DNA of 64,000 nucleotides from Nitricoxidireducens sp046726235 (GTDB taxonomy: Bacteria; Pseudomonadota; Gammaproteobacteria; Burkholderiales; Rhodocyclaceae): positions 124,001 through 188,000 of the forward strand of contig JBKPAD010000010.1 in assembly GCA_046726235.1 (NCBI GenBank), in the 5' to 3' direction. Positions 24,687 to 31,256 of this stretch are shown here, piece after piece. Made by a program: the position numbers and the translations under genes. Each line of letters opens with the position of its first letter. The first letter of the stretch is position 1. The notes below the pieces were generated by a model that saw only the letters and a program-made list of their open reading frames with translations, did not search any database and had not been told where the DNA came from.

Positions 24687-24702
24687 AATTTGCCAACCCG
24701 GC

Positions 24703-24708
24703 TACAAT
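24703..24708 (+). promoter_or_regulatory. -10 box immediately before the glycine-rich gene
   Basis: TACAAT ends seven bases before the ATG at 24716, so the transcript would be leaderless or nearly so. No Shine-Dalgarno sequence is seen. Confidence 0.45.
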
Positions 24709-24715
24709 AGCGGCC

Positions 24716-25084
24716 ATGAATACGCAATCGCCCCCCCCTTCGGACTCCGCTCCGCCGCCCGCACAACCCCAATTCGATCCGCGCCGCCGTCTGCGCGAGT
24801 TGCTCTCCATTCCGGAGCGTGACCGCACCGATGCGCAGTGGGACGAGATCGTCGAGCTCGAGATCCAGCTCGCACCGGGCAACCGCATTGCCCCGGGTCC
24901 CGGCGGCGGCGGTGGTGGTGGAGTCGGTGGTGGTGGCGGCGGTGGCGGTGGTGGCCACGGTCGCCAGCCGCAAGGCCAGAAGAAGCAGCACTTCAAGGGC
25001 GGCCAAGGCGGTCGCCAGAAGCGCGGCGGTGGCGGTGGTGGAGGCGGCGGCGGTGGTGGTGGTGGCAACAAGCCGCAGCCGTAG
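24716..25084 (+). CDS. Glycine-rich protein of unknown function
   Basis: A 122-residue protein in two parts. Residues 1-55 contain a Pro/Ser start and a compact helical segment (PQFDPRRRLRELLSIPERDR, DAQWDEIVELEIQLAPGNR). Residues 60-122 are glycine runs of 7, 10 and 14 residues broken by basic patches (HGRQPQGQKKQHFKGGQGGR, QKRGG). The glycines are coded by mixed GGC, GGT and GGA codons, so this is not a simple triplet repeat. The RGG-like basic and glycine mix resembles RNA-binding tails. Family not recognised; binding to RNA is a guess. Confidence 0.75.
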   Translation: MNTQSPPPSDSAPPPAQPQFDPRRRLRELLSIPERDRTDAQWDEIVELEIQLAPGNRIAPGPGGGGGGGVGGGGGGGGGGHGRQPQGQKKQHFKGGQGGRQKRGGGGGGGGGGGGGGNKPQP

Positions 25085-25101
25085 CCGCGCGTCCCTCAGC
25101 C

Positions 25102-25890
25102 TCAGGCGGCGATCGCCGCCAGTTCCGCCGATCTAGACCTTTCCGCAAGCCAGTTCAAGCCCAGCCTCGGCAGCGCCGCATGCAGGCGCTCCGGGCTTGC
25201 CGTCGCCAGCAGCGACAAGCGCGCGTTGCCATGCCCCGCGTCGCCGGACAGCCGCACGACCTGCCGCGCTACCGCTTCGGCAACATCCACCAGTTCCGCC
25301 CTGCCGGCGACGATGCGCTCGAGCGCCGGCGCCAGGAACGCGTAGTGCGTGCAGCCGAGCACGATGCGATCCGCGCCCGCCGCCAGCAACGGCGCGATGC
25401 GAGTTTCCATTTCCGCGACGAAGGCTGCGCCGTCGACGTTCAGCGTCTCGATGCGCGTCGCCCAGCCCGGGCAGGGCTCGATGTGTACGGCGACGTTGCC
25501 CGCATGCTCGCGCACCAGGCGCGCGAGGCGCTCGCTGCGCGAGGTCGATTCCGTCGCCAGCACGGCGATGCGCCGCGTCACGCTCGATTGCGCGGCTGGC
25601 TTGACGCCGGGCTCGACGCCGACGACGGGGATGCCATCGAGTTCGGCGCGCAGCGCCTGCACCGCCGCCGCCGTCGCCGTGTTGCAGGCGACGACGACCA
25701 TGCCGCAGCCGCGGTCGACGAGATGGCGGCCGATCTTCAGCACTCGGCCGCGGATGAAGCCGTCGTCCTTGTTGCCGTAGGGAACGTGCGCCGTGTCGGC
25801 CAGGTAGGCGAGATCGGCGCGCGGCAGCGCGCGCGCGATTGCCGCCAGGACCGACAGGCCGCCGAGGCCCGAGTCGAAGACGCCGATCAT
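25102..25890 (-). CDS. murI: Glutamate racemase
   Basis: A 262-residue cofactor-independent racemase that makes D-glutamate for peptidoglycan. The two catalytic cysteines are C69 (VVVACNTATA) and C180 (VLGCTHYAFL). The N-terminus IGVFDSGLGGLSVL is the conserved substrate-binding block. The gene overlaps the preceding protease-like gene by four bases (ATGA) and is the last gene of a minus-strand operon with it, fumarase and the YqhA-type gene. Confidence 0.95.
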   Translation of the reverse strand: MIGVFDSGLGGLSVLAAIARALPRADLAYLADTAHVPYGNKDDGFIRGRVLKIGRHLVDRGCGMVVVACNTATAAAVQALRAELDGIPVVGVEPGVKPAAQSSVTRRIAVLATESTSRSERLARLVREHAGNVAVHIEPCPGWATRIETLNVDGAAFVAEMETRIAPLLAAGADRIVLGCTHYAFLAPALERIVAGRAELVDVAEAVARQVVRLSGDAGHGNARLSLLATASPERLHAALPRLGLNWLAERSRSAELAAIAA

Positions 25891-26660
25891 CGGGACACCC
25901 AGCGAATCTCGTTTGCCGTGGCCGGGCCGACGACCACCCGATCCAGGCTCTCCGGCGTTTCGGCACGGTCCGGCGCCAGCGGCGTGCGGCCGGCCATCAC
26001 TTCCGCATGCTCCTGCGGGAGGAGCGGTTGCCGGCCGGGCTCGGCATAGCCCTCGGGAAAGCGCGGCTGGTTCGTTGCCGGGTCGTACTTGTCCGTGGCG
26101 CCGAGCGTGTGGAGCAGTTCGTGGGCGATGACGACGTTGTTTCGAGTCGCCATCTCGTCGCTCGCGAACAGGTTGGCGACGCCGATGAGGCCGCGTTCCA
26201 GCCCGACCGAGTGAGGCAGGGTCTTGTGCGCCGTCGGATCGAAGTAGGCGGCGAACATGCGCACGTCCGGCTTGGCGCCGCCCGGCAGGTCGTCATTGCG
26301 GCTGGCCCACCAGCGCATTTTCAGACTCCAGACGATGGCATCGAAGGTGCCCGGATCGCGCGGCTGCGCCGGCGGCAGGCCGGCAAGCGCGGGGCCGATG
26401 ACGACTTCCACCGGCCGCAGGTTGCCGACGCCGTAGCGCTTCGCTTCCGTGGCGATGAAGCGTTCGATCGCCTTGAAATCTTCGCGCGTCAGAGTCCGCA
26501 GGTAGGCGTCGGTCGCGGTGCTGCCGTCGCCGTTGGCCGGATAGACGGCGACGAGCACCGTCCCCTTCCACGAGACCGCGCGGGCGCGGGCGAGCCAGGC
26601 CTCTTCGGCGACCGTGGCGAGTATCAGCAGCAGGATGCCGATACGCAGTGCCCGCGCCAA
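25887..26660 (-). CDS. Putative metzincin-like metalloprotease
   Basis: A 257-residue protein with an N-terminal membrane or signal segment (about residues 3-18) and the motif HELLHTLGATDKYD at 180-193. This fits HExxHxxGxxD, the zinc site of snapalysin-like metzincins (H180, E181, H184, D190). The surroundings RNNVVIAHELLHTLGATDKY and the later proline-rich EGYAEPGRQPLLPQEHAEVM would shape the site. The start is a TTG with AGGGAG upstream, nine bases after fumarase. It may be exported or membrane-anchored; the substrate is unknown. Nearby murI does not by itself show a cell-wall role. Confidence 0.7.
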   Translation of the reverse strand: MARALRIGILLLILATVAEEAWLARARAVSWKGTVLVAVYPANGDGSTATDAYLRTLTREDFKAIERFIATEAKRYGVGNLRPVEVVIGPALAGLPPAQPRDPGTFDAIVWSLKMRWWASRNDDLPGGAKPDVRMFAAYFDPTAHKTLPHSVGLERGLIGVANLFASDEMATRNNVVIAHELLHTLGATDKYDPATNQPRFPEGYAEPGRQPLLPQEHAEVMAGRTPLAPDRAETPESLDRVVVGPATANEIRWVSR

Positions 26661-26669
26661 GCCGGCTCC

Positions 26670-28202
26670 CTAGTGGTGGCCGCCGATGGCGGACACCGGG
26701 ATCTTGCCGATCTTCGTCATCCATTCGTGCGGGCCGGTCTGGTGCACCGAGGTGCCGCTCGAATCGACGGCGACCGTGACCGGCATGTCCTTGACGTCGA
26801 ACTCGTAGATCGCCTCCATGCCGAGGTCGGCGAAGCCGACGACCTTTGCCGCCTTGATCGCTTTCGAGACCAGGTAGGCGGCGCCGCCGACGGCCATGAG
26901 ATAAGCCGACTTGTGCTTCCTGATCGCCTCGATCGCCGTCGGGCCGCGCTCGGCCTTGCCGACCATCGAGATCAGTCCGGTCTGGGCGAGCATCATCTCG
27001 GTGAACTTGTCCATGCGCGTTGCGGTCGTGGGGCCGGCCGGGCCGACGACCTCGTCGCGCACCGGATCGACCGGGCCGACGTAGTAGATGACGCGGTTGG
27101 TGAAATCGACCGGCAGCTTCTCGCCCTTCGCCAGCATGTCCTGGATGCGCTTGTGCGCGGCGTCGCGGCCGGTCAGCATCTTGCCGTTGAGCAGCAGCAC
27201 CTGGCCCGGCTTCCACGACGCGACTTCCTGCGGCGTCAGCGTGTCGAGATTGACGCGCGTGGCGACGTTGGTGTCGGCCTGCCAGGTCACCTTCGGCCAG
27301 TCGGCGAGGTTGGGCGGCTCCAGCTTCGCCGGGCCGCTGCCGTCGAGGTGGAAATGCACATGGCGCGTGGCGGCGCAGTTCGGGATCATCGCCACCGGTA
27401 GCGAGGCGGCGTGCGTGGGGTAGTCGAGGATCTTGACGTCGAGCACGGTGGTAAGGCCGCCGAGGCCCTGCGCGCCGATGCCGAGCGCATTGACCTTCTC
27501 GTAAAGCTCGAGGCGCAGCTCCTCGACGCGGCTCTTCGGGCCGCGCGCGATGAGTTCGTGGATGTCCACCGGCGCCATCAGCGATTCCTTCGCCAGCAGC
27601 ATCGCCTTCTCCGGCGTGCCGCCGATGCCGATGCCGAGGATGCCCGGCGGGCACCAGCCGGCGCCCATGGTCGGCACCGTCTTGATCACCCAGTCGACGA
27701 TCGAGTCGGACGGGTTCAGCGCGTAGAACTTCGATTTGTTCTCCGAGCCGCCGCCCTTGGCCGCGCAGATGACCTCGACGTGGTGGCCGGGGACGATTTC
27801 GTAGTGCACGACGGCCGGGGTGTTGTCCTTGCTGTTCTTGCGCGCGCCCGCGGGATCGAGCAGCACCGAGGCGCGCAGCTTGTTGTCGGGGTTGTTGTAG
27901 GCGCGGCGCACGCCTTCGTTCACCATCTCCTGCACCGAGAGCTTGGCGTCCCACTTCACGTCCATGCCGACCTTGAGGAACACCACCGCGATGCCGGTGT
28001 CCTGGCAGATCGGGCGCTTGCCTTCCGCGCACATGCGCGAGTTGGTCAGGATCTGTGCGATGGCGTCCTTGGCCGCCGGGCTCTGCTCGCGCTCCCAGGC
28101 CTTGCCCAGCGCCTGGATGTAGTCGAGCGGGTGGTAGTAGCTGATGTACTGGAAGGCGTCGGCGATCGAGGCGACGAAGTCTTCCTGGCGGATCGTGGTC
28201 AT
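26670..28202 (-). CDS. fumA: Fumarate hydratase, class I (iron-sulfur)
   Basis: A 510-residue oxygen-sensitive fumarase that hydrates fumarate to malate in the citric acid cycle. Both fused domains (alpha-like N-terminal, beta-like C-terminal) are present. Cluster cysteines are expected in NSRMCAEGKRPICQDTG, GAGWCPPGILGIGIG and IPNCAATRHVHFH. The GGSENKSKFYAL block and DEVVGPAGPTTATRMDKF are typical. The ATG at 28202 is chosen as it starts MTTIRQEDFVASIADAFQYI; upstream frame extension is non-conserved. It follows the YqhA-type gene by 23 bases. Confidence 0.95.
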   Translation of the reverse strand: MTTIRQEDFVASIADAFQYISYYHPLDYIQALGKAWEREQSPAAKDAIAQILTNSRMCAEGKRPICQDTGIAVVFLKVGMDVKWDAKLSVQEMVNEGVRRAYNNPDNKLRASVLLDPAGARKNSKDNTPAVVHYEIVPGHHVEVICAAKGGGSENKSKFYALNPSDSIVDWVIKTVPTMGAGWCPPGILGIGIGGTPEKAMLLAKESLMAPVDIHELIARGPKSRVEELRLELYEKVNALGIGAQGLGGLTTVLDVKILDYPTHAASLPVAMIPNCAATRHVHFHLDGSGPAKLEPPNLADWPKVTWQADTNVATRVNLDTLTPQEVASWKPGQVLLLNGKMLTGRDAAHKRIQDMLAKGEKLPVDFTNRVIYYVGPVDPVRDEVVGPAGPTTATRMDKFTEMMLAQTGLISMVGKAERGPTAIEAIRKHKSAYLMAVGGAAYLVSKAIKAAKVVGFADLGMEAIYEFDVKDMPVTVAVDSSGTSVHQTGPHEWMTKIGKIPVSAIGGHH

Positions 28203-28225
28203 GTGTTGCGGCTCCGGGGAGTGAA

Positions 28226-28753
28226 TCAGTGTTTGGTATGAGCGCTGAGGCTCAGCGTCTGCATCATGACCTTGTCGGTCCAGGCGATGGCCAGCGCCGA
28301 GACCAGGAAGGACGCATGGATGGCGATCTGGGTAACGATCACGCGGTCCTCGACCTGGCCGGCGTTGATGAAAGTGCGCAGCAGATGTATCGACGAGATG
28401 CTGATCAGGGCGACGGCCAGCTTGACCTTGAGCACGCCGGCATTGACGTGCGACAGCCATTCGGGCTGGTCAGGATTGCCTTCGAGGTCGAGCTTGGAGA
28501 CGAAGGTCTCGTAGCCGCCGATGATGACCATGATCAGCAGGTTCGCGATCATGACCACGTCGATCAGGCCGAGGACGATCAGCATCACTTCGGCTTCGTT
28601 CAGGCTGCCGGCCTTGGTGATCAGGATGCCCAGTTCGTGCATGAACTGGTAGACGTATACGCCTTGGGCGGCGATCAGGCCGATATACAGCGGCGCCTGC
28701 AGCCAGCGGCTCCAGAAGATGAACGATTCGAGGGCGGCGACGGTCTTTTTCAT
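28226..28753 (-). CDS. YqhA/UPF0114 family membrane protein
   Basis: A 175-residue protein with four membrane helices. The start MKKTVAALESFIFWSRWLQA gives the conserved N-terminus; an upstream in-frame extension to 28795 is not used. The blocks GLIDVVMIANLLIMVIIGGY and ETFVSKLDLEG are diagnostic of the family, whose function is unknown. It is the first gene of the minus-strand operon leading into fumarase and murI. It diverges from acs across about 220 bases. Confidence 0.88.
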   Translation of the reverse strand: MKKTVAALESFIFWSRWLQAPLYIGLIAAQGVYVYQFMHELGILITKAGSLNEAEVMLIVLGLIDVVMIANLLIMVIIGGYETFVSKLDLEGNPDQPEWLSHVNAGVLKVKLAVALISISSIHLLRTFINAGQVEDRVIVTQIAIHASFLVSALAIAWTDKVMMQTLSLSAHTKH

Positions 28754-28974
28754 GGGCGACGAAGTGGCAAAATCGGAAGCGCGCGATTCTATCATTCGCC
28801 TTTATCCCTGCCGCAGTCCCGCATATGGCTGCGGCGGAGTCGTGTAAGAGCTGCGTAAGATACGTGCGCTCTAATTCAGCGATAAAATCCACTGTTCCCG
28901 CAGGGATGGCCAGGGCCTGCAAGAGCCCGTGCCTTGCATCCGAATCACGTATCCACGCTAGAGGAGAGTTGTAG
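28754..28974. promoter_or_regulatory. Divergent promoter region between the YqhA-type gene and acs
   Basis: This 221-base gap must hold promoters for both directions. On the plus strand GATAAAAT at about 28881-28888 is the best -10 candidate for acs. Upstream of it lies GTAAGAGCTGCGTAAGATAC, a direct repeat of GTAAGA spaced 10 bases apart, a possible activator site. Since acs genes elsewhere are controlled by CrbR or related regulators, this repeat is a natural candidate operator. This is inference. Confidence 0.4.
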
Positions 28975-30960
28975 ATGTCATCCGCGATCGAATCCGTTCT
29001 CCAGGAAAACCGCGTCTTCAATCCGTCGGAAGAAACGGTGAAGAAGGCCACCATCTCGGGCATGGCCGCCTACGAGGCGCTGTGCAAGGAAGCCGAGCAA
29101 GACTACACGGGCTATTGGGGGCGCCTGGCCAAGGAGCATGTCGTCTGGAAGCAGCCCTTCACCAAGGTGCTGGACGAATCCGAGGCCCCGTTCTACAAGT
29201 GGTTCTCCGACGGCAAGCTGAACGTCTCCTACAACTGCCTCGACAAGAACATCGAAGCCGGTCTCGGCGACAAGGTCGCCATCATCTTCGAGGCCGACGA
29301 CGGCAAGGTCACCAAAGTCACCTACAAGGAACTGCTGGCGAAGGTCGCCCAGTTCGCGAACGCGCTCAAGGCGCAGGGCATCAAGAAGGGCGACCGCGTC
29401 CTCATCTACCTGCCGATGTCCGTCGAAGGCGTCGTCGCCATGCAGGCCTGCGCCCGCATCGGCGCGATCCACTCGGTCGTGTTCGGCGGCTTCTCCGCCA
29501 AGTCGGTGCAGGAGCGTATCCAGGATGCCGGCGCCGTCGCCGTCATCACGGCCGACGAGCAGGCGCGCGGCGGCAAGCACATCCCGCTGAAGCCGGCAGT
29601 CGACGAAGGCATCGCCATGGGCGGCTGCGAGTCGATCAAGTCCGTCATCGTCTACAAGCGCACCGGCGGCGCCTGCAACATGGTCGCCGGCCGCGACGTG
29701 TGGTGGCATGAAGTCACCGCCAGCCAGAGCACGACCTGCGAGCCCGAGTGGGTCGAGGCCGAGCATCCGCTGTTCCTGCTCTACACCTCCGGCTCGACCG
29801 GCAAGCCGAAGGGCGTCCAGCATTCGTCGGGCGGCTACCTGCTGCACGCCGCGCTGACCATGAAGTGGACCTTCGACATCAAGCCGGACGACGTCTTCTG
29901 GTGCACGGCCGACATCGGCTGGGTTACGGGTCACACCTACATCACCTACGGCCCGCTCGCCTGCGGCGCCACCGAGATCGTGTTCGAAGGCGTGCCGACC
30001 TATCCGGACGCCGGCCGCTTCTGGAAGACCATCCAGGACCACAAGGTCTCGATCTTCTACACCGCGCCGACGGCCATCCGCTCGCTGATCAAGGCCTCCG
30101 AAGGCACGCCGACGACGCACCCGAAGAACTACGACCTGTCGAGCCTGCGCATCCTCGGTTCGGTCGGCGAGCCGATCAACCCCGAAGCCTGGATGTGGTA
30201 CTACAACAACGTCGGCGGCGCGCGCTGCCCGATCGTCGACACCTTCTGGCAGACGGAGACCGGCGGCCACATGATCACGCCGCTGCCGGGCGCCACGCCG
30301 CTGGTGCCGGGTTCCTGCACGCTGCCCTTCCCGGGCATCCAGGCCGCGATCGTGGACGAGACCGGCAATGACGTCGAGTGGGGCAAGGGCGGCTTCCTGG
30401 TGGTCAAGAAGCCGTGGCCGTCGATGATCCGTACGATCTACGGCGATCCCGAGCGCTTCAAGAAGTCCTACTTCCCCGTCGATTTCGGCGGCAAGCTCTA
30501 CCTCGCCGGCGACGGCGCGGTGCGCGACGCCAAGACCGGCTACTTCACCATCATGGGCCGCATCGACGACGTGCTGAACGTCTCCGGCCACCGCATGGGC
30601 ACAATGGAAATCGAATCGGCGCTGGTGTCGAACCCGATCGTCGCCGAAGCCGCCGTCGTCGGCCGTCCGGACGACCTGACCGGCGAAGCCGTCTGCGCCT
30701 TCGTCGTGCTCAAGCAGGCGCGCCCGAACGGCGAGGAAGCCAAGAAGATCGCCAACGACCTGCGCAACTGGGTCGGCAAGGAGATCGGCCCGATCGCCAA
30801 GCCCAAGGACATCCGTTTCGGCGAGAACCTGCCGAAGACGCGTTCGGGCAAGATCATGCGCCGCCTGCTGCGTTCGCTGGCGAAGGGCGAGGAGATCACG
30901 CAGGACGTCTCCACGCTCGAGAATCCCGCCATTCTCGAGCAGCTCAAGCAGGGCATCTGA
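28975..30960 (+). CDS. acs: Acetyl-CoA synthetase
   Basis: A 661-residue AMP-forming enzyme that activates acetate in two steps through acetyl-AMP. The adenylate-forming signature is LLYTSGSTGKPKGVQHSSGG, the WQTE block is DTFWQTETGGHMITPLPG, and the C-terminal lysine K626 in RSGKIMRRLLR is the residue regulated by acetylation in relatives. A GAGGAGAG ribosome binding site precedes the ATG. A strong terminator follows, so the sensor genes downstream have their own promoter or read-through. Confidence 0.97.
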   Translation: MSSAIESVLQENRVFNPSEETVKKATISGMAAYEALCKEAEQDYTGYWGRLAKEHVVWKQPFTKVLDESEAPFYKWFSDGKLNVSYNCLDKNIEAGLGDKVAIIFEADDGKVTKVTYKELLAKVAQFANALKAQGIKKGDRVLIYLPMSVEGVVAMQACARIGAIHSVVFGGFSAKSVQERIQDAGAVAVITADEQARGGKHIPLKPAVDEGIAMGGCESIKSVIVYKRTGGACNMVAGRDVWWHEVTASQSTTCEPEWVEAEHPLFLLYTSGSTGKPKGVQHSSGGYLLHAALTMKWTFDIKPDDVFWCTADIGWVTGHTYITYGPLACGATEIVFEGVPTYPDAGRFWKTIQDHKVSIFYTAPTAIRSLIKASEGTPTTHPKNYDLSSLRILGSVGEPINPEAWMWYYNNVGGARCPIVDTFWQTETGGHMITPLPGATPLVPGSCTLPFPGIQAAIVDETGNDVEWGKGGFLVVKKPWPSMIRTIYGDPERFKKSYFPVDFGGKLYLAGDGAVRDAKTGYFTIMGRIDDVLNVSGHRMGTMEIESALVSNPIVAEAAVVGRPDDLTGEAVCAFVVLKQARPNGEEAKKIANDLRNWVGKEIGPIAKPKDIRFGENLPKTRSGKIMRRLLRSLAKGEEITQDVSTLENPAILEQLKQGI

Positions 30961-30977
30961 GCCTCGGCTCGTGCCGG

Positions 30978-31007
30978 AAAAAGGGCGCCTCGCGGCGCCC
31001 TTTTTTT
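30978..31007 (+). terminator. Intrinsic terminator after acs
   Basis: A stem formed by AAAAAGGGCGCC and GGCGCCCTTTTTTT around a TCGC loop, with the T run pairing into the stem. Because it has A and T runs on both sides it could work in both directions. Confidence 0.92.
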
Positions 31008-31048
31008 CGCTCGTACCCTAGAATCGGCATCTGGGAGAGGAGGGGGCC

Positions 31049-31252
31049 ATGAACCGTTCACGCTTGACAGCGCAGCGCCTTGCCGCCCTTTTCCTGCTCG
31101 GCTGCGCACTGTTCAACTACCCGCTGCTCGCCTTGTTCAACCGCAGCGGCGAAGTGCTCGGCATCCCGCTGCTCTATGCCTTCCTGTTCGGCGGCTGGAT
31201 ACTTCTGATCGCGCTGATGGCCTGGACCATCGAGCGCGGCGGCGAGGACTAG
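31049..31252 (+). CDS. Small two-helix membrane protein (CbrX-like position)
   Basis: A 67-residue protein with two membrane segments: about 10-29 (LAALFLLGCALFNYPLLALF) and about 37-60 (IPLLYAFLFGGWILLIALMA), ending TIERGGED. GGGAGAGGAGG before the ATG is a strong ribosome binding site. It ends five bases before the symporter-kinase gene. In Pseudomonas a similar small gene, cbrX, precedes and is translationally coupled to cbrA; in solute symporters of the DUF4212/DUF485 type a two-helix subunit precedes the large one. Either comparison suggests it is a partner of the next protein. Confidence 0.8.
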   Translation: MNRSRLTAQRLAALFLLGCALFNYPLLALFNRSGEVLGIPLLYAFLFGGWILLIALMAWTIERGGED

Positions 31253-31256
31253 GCAG

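Noticed and set aside
24900..25075. GGT/GGC-rich tract considered as a microsatellite or CRISPR-like repeat
   Set aside because: Codons are mixed and units irregular, there are no spacers, and the tract stays in frame within a coding sequence.
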